Of a DNA stretch of 64,000 nt, positions 28,546 through 38,966 are shown piece after piece. Within the stretch, counting starts at the first letter, position 1. The number at the start of each line of letters is the position of its first letter. The DNA comes from Halictus rubicundus (lineage: Eukaryota > Arthropoda > Insecta > Hymenoptera > Halictidae). The position numbers and the translations under genes were made by a program. Location of the stretch: NCBI RefSeq assembly GCF_050948215.1, contig NW_027488593.1:1116001-1180000 (forward strand), written 5' to 3'. The notes below the pieces were generated by a model that worked only from the letters and a program-made list of their open reading frames with translations, ran no database searches and was not told where the DNA came from.

Positions 28546-31500
28546 TTACTCGGTACCGTTTGATGCCGAGTGGGCACCATATCGGGTATCCGTCGCTGGT
28601 CCGATTGAGGCGCTACGTTGGCCTCCAACGGAATCGCTGCCGGTTCGGGTCCCGTCGGTCCCCCATCCCTGGTGGCTGGCACCCGTTGTAAGCCCGGTGG
28701 AGTGGCTGGTGGCGGTGCGGGTAGTTCCGCTGGTCGTGGCCAGCGGCGTTCTCCGCGGTCGGCCTGGTCGTCGGGCCGGCGAGGAGGAACGGCCCGGGTG
28801 GCTGGTCGAGTGGCGACCTTCGGCGGATTGGCCGCCAGGCCGTGGACCCGTTGCGTCCCGGTCGGAGGTCGCACGCTGGCGGTACACACCGCGGGTATGG
28901 GGGGCAGTCCTGTCCCGGAGGCGGCGTTGCGTCGTCGCCTGCTCCCTGCTGGTGGTTGCGGCCGGGGGCTGACGAGGAGAGCCATCCTCCGGACCGGCAA
29001 TTCTACCGGCGGTAGCCTTCTGGCGGGCGTAGGCCTGGAGACGACCGCGGGTTGTCGGCCCCTGGCCGGGGTGTAGCCCCAGCGGGCCGTCCTGGCGGCG
29101 GGCGTGATCGGCCGCGGCCTGGTGGGCCGTCGTGTCCCCGGTGGTTGCAGGCTGGGAGCCGGGAGGGCTTCCTCCGGATCGAAGGGTCCGTGGCGTCGGT
29201 ACTCTTCCTCCACCTGGCACAAACAGGTGTCGTCGGCGAGGCCCATGGTGTTCTGGGGCTCGAGGACTACTGAGCTCAGGATCCTTACTGGATTCTCCGT
29301 CCAGATTCGGTGTTTCCATCTCCACTAGCCCCTCGTCGATCGTCTGCTGTCCGGGCGAGTGTTTGTTGACACTCGACGCCTGGTCCGGTTCTCGGGAGTG
29401 GTACGGGCGGAGATCTCGTACGTGTACGTGCCGGGCTAATCTCCCGGCAGCGTCGCGAAGATCGAAGATTACCGGCGAAATTCGACGCTGGACGATAAGC
29501 GGACCGGTGTACTTATCGAGCAGTTTCGCAATACGGAACGCCGCTTTGTTTGATAGCTCGTGACCGCGTCGCAGGACACGCGATCCGACCGCGGGCACCC
29601 AAGCACGACGATGTTTGTCGTAATGCTGTTGTTGTTGCTGGAAGGTCCGCGCGAGGTTGCATTGCGCGAACGCACGTGCTTCCTGCAACTGGCGGAGACG
29701 GAGGAGTAGGGGGGGCCCAGCGTGCTTCCCCCGTTCGTGTCGTAGCGTACCTGGGGGTACGAGCTCTCTCCCGACGTTAAGATAGGCGGGAGAGTACCCC
29801 GTGGAGCTGTGCTGCGCGGTATTGTAGGCGAAGGCGATCTCGTGACACAGCTGATCCCACCCCCGCTGTTTTCGGCCATGGTACTGCCCTATCATCGTCT
29901 TGGTGACCCGGTTGACCCGTTCCACTGGATTGCACTGCGGTGTGTACGGAGGCGTGTTGCGGTGGCGGATGCCCCAGCTCTGCAGGGCCCGTTCGACTTC
30001 GTTGCTGATGAACTGGCGTCCGTTGTCGGTGACCAAGGTGGTCGGGCAGCCGTGCCGGAGCACGACGAGCTCGCGTATGGCCTGCAGTACTGCGCTCGCG
30101 GTGGCCTTGCGCAGGGGACGAATTTCGACCCACTTGGTGCACCTACCCTGGAGCACCAACAGGGAGGTGTGCCCGGCACTGGAGCGGGGCAGTGGCCCGA
30201 CTAAGTCGGCGGAGACCATTTCCCACGGCTGGTGCACGGTGGTGGCGTGCATCGTGCCAGCGGGGGCTTGCTGCATGGCCTTGTGTTTTTGGCAGGAGTC
30301 GCAGGACCGTACGTACTGGGCGCCCTCGCGCAACATACCGGGCCAATAATAACGCTGGCTTAGTCGGGTGAGCGTCTTGGCGACCCCAAGGTGACCGGCG
30401 GTGGGGTCGTCGTGCACGTCGCGTAGAACGCGCGCTCGGTCGGGGCGGGCGACGCACAGCTTCCAGGCGTCGTCTGGGGCACCGTCGTTGAAATCTAGGT
30501 GGTGTAGAATGTGCCGGAAGAGTCGTCCCTCTCGGAGGCAGTATTCGGGGTGGTCCCCGGGACGTTCCCGTACGTCCTTTCTTATGCGTTGGTACCAGGG
30601 GCAACGGACGGCGGCCCGTACGGCGCACGCTTGGAGTGGACTGCGAGAGAGTGCGTCGGCGACGGTATTTTCGGAGCCCCGGCGGTAGCGGATCTCAAAA
30701 TCCCACTGGGCCAGCTCCATGGCCCACCGAGCGAGTCGTCCGGAAGGATTATCGATGTGGCTGAGCCACTTCAGCGACTGGTGATCGGTCAACACGGTGA
30801 AGCGATATCCTTCTAAGTAATGCCGCATCTTCCAGATTCCCCAGCGGACGGCGAGGCACTCGAGCTCGGTGGCCGAATAATTCTTCTCTGCCTTATTTAG
30901 AGTGCGGCTGGCGTACGCGATCACCCGGTCGCCCTGCTCGCCGGGTTGCGTCAGCACGGCGCCGAGTCCCTCGCGGCTTGCGTCGGTCTGGAGCGTAAAG
31001 GGCTTTTCCCAATCCGGAACGGCGAGGACAGGTGCGGTGGCGAGCCGGTGCTTGAGCTCCTCGAATGCGGCTTGCTGCGTGGGTCCCCACTCCCATCTCC
31101 TAGCCTTCTTGAGTAACCCGGTGAGGGGTGCGGCGGTCTTTGAGACGTCGGGTAAAAAACGCCGGTACCAAGAGAGGAGGCCTAGGAATCGGCGCAGCTC
31201 CTTAACGTTGGTCGGTTTCTGGAGTTCGGTGACGGCGGATACTTTGGCCGGGTCGGTTTGCAGCCCGTTCTGGTCGACGATGTGCCCGAGGTAAGTGAGT
31301 CGTTCGCGCGCGAAATGGCATTTCTCCCAGTTCGGCCGCAGGTTCGCTGCTCGGAGCCGCTGGAAGACTTCGGCCAGCATCTTTTCATGCTCTTCGTACG
31401 TCGGGCTGGCAATGACAATATCGTCGAGGTACGCGAAAGCGTACGGAGCGAGGTCAGGTGTGATCACGTTATCCAGGAGTCGCTGGAACGTTGACGGAGC

Positions 31501-32472
31501 GGAATGCAGCCCGAATGGCATGACGGTAAATTCGAGCAGGCCTCGTCCGGGAACCGTGAAAGCTGTTAGCGGCCTGCTTTCCGGTGTGAGTGGTACTTGC
31601 CAGTAGCCGTTCTTAAGGTCGATCGTGCTGAGGTAGCGTGCCCCTCGCAGCTTATCCAGAGTCGCGTTGATGTGTGGCAGCGGGTATGCGTCCTTCCTGG
31701 TGACCTGGTTCAAGCGCCGGAAGTCCACGCAGAACCGGTATTTTCCGTCCTTCTTCCGGGCGATTACTACGGGCGAGCTCCAGGGGCTGCAAGAGGGCTG
31801 TACGACCCCTTCGTTCAGCATTGCTTCGACCTCGGCGTCGATGATTGCCTGCATTGCCAGGTTACGCGGGCGGTATCGTTGTTTGATAGGCGTCGGGTCG
31901 AGGAGTCGGATCTCGTGGTGGGCCAACGGGGTTACCCCGCGAACGGTTTTAAAGGCCTCCTTGTGATGGTCGAGGAGTTGCGGCAGCCGTTCACCCTCGG
32001 TGGACGTGAGGTGCTGGAGCCCGCTTGGTGCGATGGCGGCACAGGCCGTGAGACCTCGGTCGATTCGGCTCGGGTACAGGTGGTGGGGCCCCAGTCGCAT
32101 TTGTAGCCCGAGTTTCTGCAGCATGTCCATGCCCAGGAGCATTTCCGCGTCGAGCCCCTCCAGGACGTAGTATTGGTGGAGGATCTCCTGGCCGTTGAAG
32201 GTTCCGACCCCGAGGATGCTGCGGTCGAGGCTCGCACCCGTTCCGTCCGCCAGGGTGGCGGTGGTGGCTTCGGCGCGGAGTTCCCACTGCTGGGAGAGGC
32301 ACCATCGGGCCATAGGGCCGTTGATGAAAGAGCAGACCGACCCGGTGTCGACGAGGGCACGGGCTCGGTGTGGGCCGACGAATACGTTGAGGTAGATGCG
32401 GGTATCGTCAAATTCGGGGGCCGGACCCGGAGCTACTGTGGTCCGGCCCGTGTTTCGTTTCCCGGATATGGC
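28546..32472 (-). CDS. pol: Gypsy family C Pol polyprotein
   Basis: About 1308 codons, open throughout. Protease: ALVDTGSVCSF and LLGMDMLQKLG. RT: KKDGKYRFCVDFRRLNQVT, then FAYLDDIVIAS. RNase H: TLQTDASREGLG and VADALSRSP. Integrase: the HHCC zinc finger (HDDPTAGHLGVAK ... CDSCQKHK) and the catalytic acids in VSADLVGPL, LVTDNGRQF and NPVERVNRVTK. A GPY-like C-terminal region follows (YTGPLIVQRRISPVIFDLRD). The last 240 or so residues are Arg/Pro/Gly/Thr-rich low complexity with no env signature. It starts inside gag in another frame. Confidence 0.95.
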   Translation of the reverse strand, partial: AISGKRNTGRTTVAPGPAPEFDDTRIYLNVFVGPHRARALVDTGSVCSFINGPMARWCLSQQWELRAEATTATLADGTGASLDRSILGVGTFNGQEILHQYYVLEGLDAEMLLGMDMLQKLGLQMRLGPHHLYPSRIDRGLTACAAIAPSGLQHLTSTEGERLPQLLDHHKEAFKTVRGVTPLAHHEIRLLDPTPIKQRYRPRNLAMQAIIDAEVEAMLNEGVVQPSCSPWSSPVVIARKKDGKYRFCVDFRRLNQVTRKDAYPLPHINATLDKLRGARYLSTIDLKNGYWQVPLTPESRPLTAFTVPGRGLLEFTVMPFGLHSAPSTFQRLLDNVITPDLAPYAFAYLDDIVIASPTYEEHEKMLAEVFQRLRAANLRPNWEKCHFARERLTYLGHIVDQNGLQTDPAKVSAVTELQKPTNVKELRRFLGLLSWYRRFLPDVSKTAAPLTGLLKKARRWEWGPTQQAAFEELKHRLATAPVLAVPDWEKPFTLQTDASREGLGAVLTQPGEQGDRVIAYASRTLNKAEKNYSATELECLAVRWGIWKMRHYLEGYRFTVLTDHQSLKWLSHIDNPSGRLARWAMELAQWDFEIRYRRGSENTVADALSRSPLQACAVRAAVRCPWYQRIRKDVRERPGDHPEYCLREGRLFRHILHHLDFNDGAPDDAWKLCVARPDRARVLRDVHDDPTAGHLGVAKTLTRLSQRYYWPGMLREGAQYVRSCDSCQKHKAMQQAPAGTMHATTVHQPWEMVSADLVGPLPRSSAGHTSLLVLQGRCTKWVEIRPLRKATASAVLQAIRELVVLRHGCPTTLVTDNGRQFISNEVERALQSWGIRHRNTPPYTPQCNPVERVNRVTKTMIGQYHGRKQRGWDQLCHEIAFAYNTAQHSSTGYSPAYLNVGRELVPPGTLRHERGKHAGPPLLLRLRQLQEARAFAQCNLARTFQQQQQHYDKHRRAWVPAVGSRVLRRGHELSNKAAFRIAKLLDKYTGPLIVQRRISPVIFDLRDAAGRLARHVHVRDLRPYHSREPDQASSVNKHSPGQQTIDEGLVEMETPNLDGESSKDPELSSPRAPEHHGPRRRHLFVPGGGRVPTPRTLRSGGSPPGSQPATTGDTTAHQAAADHARRQDGPLGLHPGQGPTTRGRLQAYARQKATAGRIAGPEDGSPRQPPAATTSREQATTQRRLRDRTAPHTRGVYRQRATSDRDATGPRPGGQSAEGRHSTSHPGRSSSPARRPGRPRRTPLATTSGTTRTATSHSTGLTTGASHQGWGTDGTRTGSDSVGGQRSASIGPATDTRYGAHSASNGTE

Positions 32473-32996
32473 CTAGCGTCGTGACACGGGCAATCGCGGG
32501 TCAAGATGCCCTCCTTGCCGCAGAATGAGCAGAATCGGACCGCTGGGTTGGTACAGCGGTGACGGTCGTGTCCCGCTTGGCGGCAACGCCAGCAACGTGT
32601 TTCTCGTCGGTACGCTCCTGTTACGGCGAGAGCGGAACGTCGGGGTGGTTCGCGGTCGGAGGACCTGCCCCCGGTTTCTCGGCGTAAGCGATGCAAAACT
32701 TCCTCGACTTCACGGACTCGCTGGATGAGGTGGGTGGCATCGACTAATTCGCTCCGACGTACGTGGAGCTGTAATTCCGGACGCATGTTGTAGTAGAGTG
32801 CGTCGAGCTGTCGTGCCCGGGAGAACCCTCCTCGGCGGCGAATGAGAGTCATTAGGGCCGTCACGTAGACCTGGATTGGCTCCGCGTAGCCTTGCCGTCG
32901 TTCGGCGATCTGATGGTCTAAGTGTCGCAGCTCCCCCGGTGGGAGGTAGTACCTCCGGAACTGGTCTTCAAGGTCGTCCCAGGAGGTGACGGACAA
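32433..32996 (-). pseudogene. gag: Gypsy family C Gag, N-terminally truncated
   Basis: 187 residues remain: SWDDLEDQFRRYYLPPGEL and YVTALMTLIRRRGGFSRA (capsid region), then a zinc knuckle CWRCRQAGHDRHRC and a second Cys cluster, CSFCGKEG. Truncated at about 32996 by a rearrangement or insertion of other DNA. The stop overlaps the start of the pol frame. Confidence 0.85.
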
Positions 32997-33174
32997 AAAC
33001 TGGATTTTCGTTTTTCCTCTATAACTACCCTTACAAATGAGCTAAAGGGCTAAAACTTGACTGAAAGGTATCTTTTTTGGTAGGCTATCGAATGGCGCAA
33101 ATTGGAATAAAATCCCTTCCAGGGCCGATTTGGCCCCCAAAACCGGCTATAGCCTTTATTTCTTTAGGTGGATA
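32997..33174. other. Unassigned sequence
   Basis: No gene or clear repeat. Ends at the TA duplication of the next element. Confidence 0.4.
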
Positions 33175-33820
33175 AAGGGTGTTCCAAAATGACCTGACAT
33201 TTTAAATTGCGCGCCATTTTTTTATGGTGAATATAGAGTACTAATCTTTGGCAACTGGCATCAGGAAGTATTGAGGTTCAGTGATGGAGAATTACACGAC
33301 CGAACAACGCATAGAAATTGTGAAAATTTACTACAAAAATGGTAAAAACTTTGCAGAGACGGTTCGAAAAGTCCGCACGGATTTTGCTCATCGTAACGCA
33401 CCGTCTCGCGAAATCATTTTCAGCGATGAATGATGAATTTGGGGGACCGAAAATCCACAAGTAATTCAACAGCTTTCCATGCATCCACCACGAGTCACTT
33501 TGCAATTTCATTGGATTTTTTTCTTTGGGGTTTTCTCAAAGGAAAATTGTATGCCCATGATCCACAGACCATTCCGGAGCTCAAGGAAGCAATCGGACGC
33601 AACATTACTGAGATTAGTCCACGATTATGCCAAACTGTTATCGAAAATTTCGTAAGAGGTGTGAACGTTTGCACATAGAGACGAGGCAGCCATTTATCAG
33701 ATATTGTGTTCCAACCTCCATGTTTGTACATTATATTAAAATAAAAACATTCATACCTTTCAGAAAAGAAAATACGTTTTATTAATAAACTAAAATGTCA
33801 GGTCATTTTGGGACACCCTT
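33175..33820 (+). mobile_element. Internally deleted mariner-like element
   Basis: 646 bp. Terminal inverted repeats AAGGGTGTTCCAAAATGACC and its near-complement GGTCATTTTGGGACACCCTT, with TA duplications at 33173-33174 and 33821-33822. Inside, MENYTTEQRIEIVKIYYKN (33283 onward) is the start of a mariner-type helix-turn-helix and HDPQTIPELKEAIGRNI (about 33554 onward) its C-terminal end. The catalytic middle is missing and frames differ. Non-autonomous. Confidence 0.9.
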
Positions 33821-33830
33821 TATTATTTAA

Positions 33831-34047
33831 CACTAGAACGACCGAGCAATAAATGCTACTGACGTATATTGCTTTGTAACAGTGACAAGAGTGTGCCCAT
33901 TCAGACTTCATACAACTTTTATTGTAATATGTGCTTCAATGAAGAGGTTCATTAAAAAATTTCCGATGAAAACATTTTTACAATTTCAGTAATTGTAAAA
34001 GGAAAAATTAGGAACCAGTCATTTTGACTGCTCCGGTCGTTCTAGTG
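33831..34047. mobile_element. piggyBac-like MITE
   Basis: 217 bp, with ends CACTAGAACGACCG and its complement CGGTCGTTCTAGTG, flanked by TTAA at 33827-33830 and 34048-34051. The TTAA target and CACTAG-type end are the piggyBac signature. No coding capacity. Confidence 0.9.
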
Positions 34048-34051
34048 TTAA

Positions 34052-34361
34052 AAAATGGCTAACAACTTGGATAGACGCATTCTACTTATTCTTATAAAGT
34101 AACATAAAATACTCGCTTTCACTGTCTCCGTAGTTTTAAATACAACCTTCATAAAACACGTAGTGTTTAGAAAGAAGTACATACATATTTATACATATTT
34201 TCGCTCTCTCTCTCTCTGTCTCCGTAACCTAACTACGAACGCGACTGTTTCGCCGAGGCTACGACGGAAGCCCCGGAATCACGGAATCCCCGTCGGAATT
34301 CGGGAATGGAAGCTGCGAAAATGCACGTGCTGGGGACGGCGATACGCCGTTACGAAACTAT
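34052..34361. other. Unassigned sequence
   Basis: About 310 bases, a CT-rich tract (TCTCTCTCTCTCTGTC near 34205), no gene recognised. Confidence 0.4.
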
Positions 34362-35671
34362 TGTCACGTCGGACGACCGACGTGTTGTTGATGACGTCAC
34401 CCGCGACGCATCATAGGTTAAGGTAGAAAATAAGTTAATTATAAGTTATTACTTCCCCATCATTTGCATGCGCGAGCGCGCCAAGACGCTCGACAGTACG
34501 TCATCAGGTACTAGCGAACCCCACCTTGATACCCGGTTGCGTCACACTCGCCCCACACGGACCCCGAGCGAAGAAGGTCCGTGTAGCCCCTAGAAAAACG
34601 CAAGCTCGCGCTTGATCGCCCTTCAGTCGCGCTCACATCTTGCAATTTCATTCGAAAGCGTTACTATATCAAGCGTCTTATAATTTCTACTACTTCCATA
34701 TTGTATTTTACCGCTTATATCATTAACCAGTATCACGCGTATTAATTATATCTTTAGTTTGCTTATACCTTTGTATTATTCTTTTCACGTATTAAACAAG
34801 TATTATTATTAAACTCAGTGTTTATTATTCCCATTCCGGTTCTACGCGAAGTGAAGAGCATCGTGACATAATAATTAAAATATCATCAATAAGTTCCCTG
34901 ATTGCGTGTCTGAGCCCACCAGGCTGTCTCGGCGCAAGAACGGAATTTCTCGCGAAATAAGACTGAATCTTTCCTTTAGCGTGTGTCTGAGCCCACCAGG
35001 CAGTCTCGGCACGATAACGGAAGATTCCCAAATGAATAGACAGTGCATCGTAAATTCGTGGTTGTTCTAAAAGCTCTTCATGCCGCGCCGCGCCGGACGA
35101 AAATATCAATTAAAGCGGTTAGCTCGCGAGTACGAATCCGACGTGTCCAACTATCGCTTCAGTCCGTACGTCGGCATCTATTCCGCTCCGCGTATAATCC
35201 GCGAAATCGTGTGTTCCGCGAGAATACGAGTCGTCGCCGGTCCAGCTCCAGCTCCTGCCCAGCAGCAGCAGCCACAGTCACAAAGGGAAGTCAGGGTCCC
35301 TGTGCGTACACGCACACAGGTCCATCCCTACTGGCCCACGTTACGATCTGGTGCCAATCACCCTTCCACCAGTCATCCACAACGTCGCCCGAATACCTGC
35401 CCGCGACCCGAGGAAGAAGCTGTACGCGAAGGTGAACGCCAGCGGTGTGACCAAGGCCATAAACTAACTCCCCGTCAACGGCACCAGCGAGACGATAGGG
35501 CAGCGCTGATAAGTGCCGGACTTGCCATTATATCGCGAATCCCGAGTCATACGACGGACGTACGCGCCGCGTGGACCGAAGTCGGGTAATTAGCGTCTTG
35601 ACCCGCGGTAAATCTCGCGATCCCAAAAGGGGGGAGGGAAGAAAACCAAACGCGAGCCGCGGGACGTAACA
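34362..35671. repeat. Solo LTR
   Basis: 1310 bp, with ends TGTCACGTCGGACG ... GGGACGTAACA, flanked by CTAT on both sides (34358-34361 and 35672-35675). Internal features: GTGTCTGAGCCCACCAGGC.GTCTCGGC occurs twice (about 34906 and 34982). The 169-codon open frame at 35080-35589 is not supported as a gene. No internal retroelement genes remain, so LTR-LTR recombination removed them. Confidence 0.8.
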
Positions 35672-35675
35672 CTAT

Positions 35676-36654
35676 CGAATTAACCGCGTAAAACCGCTCG
35701 ACCGGCGAGTTAAGAACGGTAGAAATGATTTGGGTTTAACTTACCGTTAACGGGCGATGTCACAATGCAGGAACCCTTCGATGCCGCCATCTCGTGCGAT
35801 TGCGCGGCAACCGATCACGCCTGCAAGCCTGGTTCGCAATGACGCATCTGTCCTCATTGCCTCACCTACACGGAACGCAGGCCAACTGAAAATTGAAAAA
35901 TAACGTCACTTCAGAGATCCGGGGAGAACCAGCGCGAATAATGATAAACCTAGCGAAAAGGTCCAACGAATGTGGCCTCGTTAGCCAATGGCGGATTTAC
36001 TGGTGGCGGGGGGAGGTGTGGGCGAGTAGCACAGAGCGGTAAAATCCAGGGTAGGACAATTTTGGGAAAATACCGAAGCACAACAAGAAAAACAAGGAAA
36101 CCGCTACCCCATCCCTTCTTCTTCATCCGAAATACAACGAAAGCCGGTCCCGAGCCACCGTTTTAAATCGAAAAAAAGAAACTGTAATAAAATATCGGCG
36201 TGGGTCAGAAAGGATTCTTGCAATCATTCCCCATGAATGCAACCTTTAATTCCAGCGTAGTCAAATAAAAACTCGACGATGGTAGATTCAATATTAACCT
36301 TAAAAATCTAATAGAAACCGCGATTATTTCGGAAAACAGTAGTCAGGAAACGGTTGTCGAAAATACAGGCGACAATGATTATTCTTTATCAAACACTCGA
36401 CGCACTTATTGGGTCGATTCAAAACAGACGCATACCAGTCTAATGCATGCACGCAGGATACTTTCTTCGTCACGGTCAACGACTGTACCGGAGAATAAAC
36501 AATAAACAGTCCGACGTCACGGTCGCTGAAACGCCAGTCCTTTGACCTACGATAGGAAAACACTTTCTAACACTCTCAAGTCGTTTAATCGAAAATGATA
36601 CAATTGACACGGAGCAGGATCAATGTTATCTTGAAAAGCCTGATCTTCCTCCTC
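35676..36654. other. Intergenic, no gene seen
   Basis: About 980 bases downstream of Rsph9. No RNA gene, domain or terminal repeat recognised. Presumably contains the Rsph9 3' untranslated region and polyadenylation site; a run at about 36188 (AATAAAA) is on the opposite strand. Confidence 0.4.
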
Positions 36655-37962
36655 TCAAACCATGAACACGACGTCCAAGTTCTTTTTCCCGTGGCCGAAA
36701 TACAGGTAGCCGTGATGCGGTCTGTTCATTTTATGATAGAAAGTCATACCAGGTCAATACAAGCTGTGCAACAATACCAAGTTCTTTTCGTGCAGTACTT
36801 GCAGGCTCCAACCACCTGCGCAAATGTGCGATAGCGAACAGCGATTGTTTATAAACTAATTGATCTTATATAGGTTGTACAATACCTTGCGGTACATCCA
36901 GATCGATCGTGTCTAGAAAATCGGTGGCGTAATTGTAATCAGGCCTGGTCAACAAATTGGTGTTCCATTTTTGTTGCGGAGGACGCGCGTGCAGAAAGGA
37001 CTTGAAGAGGACGCAGTCCGCGGGACCGAGTCCTTCGAAACCGGGATTTTCAATTACGTCGCCGCTCGGACATTTGAACCATGCACCACGCGGGATCAGC
37101 GCGGCGTCTTCTCGAATGAAATACACCGTAGCGGCGAGCCTGTCTTCTTCTTTTAATTCCCTCGGTATAGGGCCCTGGTATACGCTCATCAAACTACGTT
37201 TGACTTTCTCGGCGATACGGTAACGTCACCGGAACGAAATGCCACTTTACAAGAGACATTACCGTACCCCCTTTTTCTTCGAGTTTGAAAACACGTTTAT
37301 TTACTGTGGTGCCATCTTACCTCGTAATACTTCTTGGGATCCTCGTTCGGCGGGAACGGAGGGTTCGTGTTGTACGCGTTCGTAACTACCGACGGATCGC
37401 CCTCGAATTTGTTGATCGCGAGCGGCGTTAAAAATTGGGCGCATTTGTCCGCGTTCGGCAGAAGGAACCAGTCGAAACAATCGGTGCTGAATTAGGGTCG
37501 ATGCATACCTCACAGGCCAGGCCGCCGGACAAAGTATTACAAACCTGGTTTTGTATCTAGCATTTAGGAGCGGACGGCTTGTCCGCTAGACACAAAATCA
37601 GGATTGTAATATTTTGTCCGCCGGCCTGACTTGTGAGGTATGAGTTAAGATGGCTTAAGAGGTATTCGTCGTTACGAATGGAACTCGTTGTTACAAGATG
37701 GAAGCGGACTGAAAACCGCTGCGACATTTTCTCACCTGTAATAATAAACTTGCCCGTCCATGCAATCCCTCTCGAAGCCGTAAGCGATGTGATAATCGTT
37801 TCGAGTCCCGTAGATTTTTCCCCAGTAATAACATCTTCGGAAATGATTCTCTTTCTGCAGTATCGTTAGAGAATTACGCAACAACTGGAAATGCTCGGTT
37901 CCCACGCAAATACCAGCTTCGCCCAGGACGTCCAAACTATCCAGCAATTTTATACATTCCAT
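36655..37962 (-). CDS. Rsph9: Radial spoke head protein 9 homologue, four exons
   Basis: Component of the radial spoke head of motile 9+2 axonemes (in insects, the sperm flagellum). Exons: 37736-37962, 37321-37486, 36886-37207 and 36655-36815, together 876 bases = 291 residues plus stop, with every junction in frame. Donors: CAG|GTGAG, GAG|GTAAGA, AAG|GTATTG. Acceptors: AATTCAG, CGCCGAG, TTGCGCAG. Start chosen at MECIKLLDSLDVLG. Diagnostic blocks: HFRRCYYWGKIYGT, ADKCAQFLTPLAINKFEG, WNTNLLTRPDYNYATDF and WPGMTFYHKMNRPHHGY. The only host gene in the window and apparently intact. Intron 1 holds a foldback element. A DDE transposon lies about 350 bases upstream of the start and could affect its promoter. 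Confidence 0.92.
37504..37641. repeat. Foldback element in Rsph9 intron 1
   Basis: 138 bases forming one long hairpin: the left arm starts CATACCTCACAGGCCAGGCC, the right arm ends GGCCTGACTTGTGAGGTATG, each about 57 bases, with a 20-base loop containing AGCGGACGGCTTGTCCGCT. Lies in the intron just before the exon-2 acceptor. A snap-back MITE or a hairpin-RNA source. Confidence 0.85.
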
Positions 37963-38309
37963 TTTCTCATTGAATGCGTAGCGAATATTAGACGAATCGT
38001 GTATTGACAGAGCAGGGCAGAGTTGGGCAGTATCCGATGAAATAATTATTTGAACGGCTTTCGGATACAAATTCTTTGTTCTTTTGTTTCTATTCGAAGT
38101 CTGATGAATCGCGAGAAGTTATTTGTATCTTTATTCGTCGAGCGTCTGGTTTCGAGATTTGTATTCGACGTGCCTCCGGATGATTTTCTGACTATCTTCA
38201 GGATTTATTCGGATGGTCGGATACAACGCCACCATTTATTCGGCGGATTTATTTGTAGATACTCGGCGTCGCCGACTATCCGAACGATTTTAGGCGTCGA
38301 ATAAAAATA
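37963..38309. other. Rsph9 5' flank
   Basis: About 350 bases. No clear TATA. Bounded upstream by the DDE transposon. Nothing else recognised. Confidence 0.4.
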
Positions 38310-38770
38310 AAGGGTCTAGGTGGATAAGACAGGTCTTGCGGCCCCGGCGGGAATTTTATTGGTATTGCGTGGAAAACCATCATTTTAGGTTGAAAACAAT
38401 CCCCTAAAATTTTAAGTCGCTAACCCTTCATTTAAGGGTGATATGAGGGTAAACACCCTCAACTTTAACATTTTTTTTTCTCGGTTGTTAATTAAGATAT
38501 TGAGATGAAATAAAATCGAAAATATTCGAACTTACTTCCTTCATATCATATATTTTTTTCATAATTGTAATTAAATTATTAAGACTAGAAAAAAATTATT
38601 TAATTTTTAATTTTTTTTTATGCGTGGGGGTGGCAAGCAACCCTTCGAGTGACCACTTCCAAAAAATTCAAGAACAATGTTCTGTTACCTATCTAATACG
38701 TACAAAAGTTTCAAGATCGTCGGATTGGTGGAACATAGTTAAATATTGAAAAACAAATGAAATTACCCCA
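38310..38770. repeat. Left terminal inverted repeat
   Basis: Reverse complement of 40930-41396. Contains the blocks CCCTTCATTTAAGGGTGATATG and, near its inner end, CCAATCCGACGATCTTG in complement. Confidence 0.88.
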
Positions 38771-38966
38771 TTATAATAGTATAATGTGTAGTGCAGTGTT
38801 TCTTACGACTAATTATTAATTAATAATTCTTATCAGGAGATTATGTCCCTCCTTGATCAATTATTCGCATCGTATTATATTCTATTCCTGTCTTCCCGAA
38901 TTTGCAATATAAATAGACATTATGTAGGTGTAAAAGAAAAGTTTAGGAATCATAATATAGATTTAT

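Larger units (their letters stand above)
26964..32996 (-). mobile_element. Gypsy LTR retrotransposon, family C (GC-rich, 5'-truncated)
   Basis: Minus strand: truncated gag (32996-32433), pol (32472-28546), a polypurine tract (about 28396-28405), and a 3' LTR (28395-26964). The 5' LTR, leader and Gag N-terminus are missing beyond 32996, where GC-rich DNA changes abruptly to unrelated sequence. The whole unit is far more GC-rich than Gypsy A, showing a different origin or mutational history. Pol is one uninterrupted frame, so the copy was young when truncated. Confidence 0.9.

Noticed and set aside
28340..32484. Many long plus-strand frames opposite Gypsy C pol
   Set aside because: They mirror the GC-rich pol on the minus strand; none carries a domain, and pol explains the region.
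35080..35589. 169-codon frame as a gene
   Set aside because: It lies entirely in the solo LTR 34362-35671, begins with CGC-rich compositional sequence, and has no recognisable domain.
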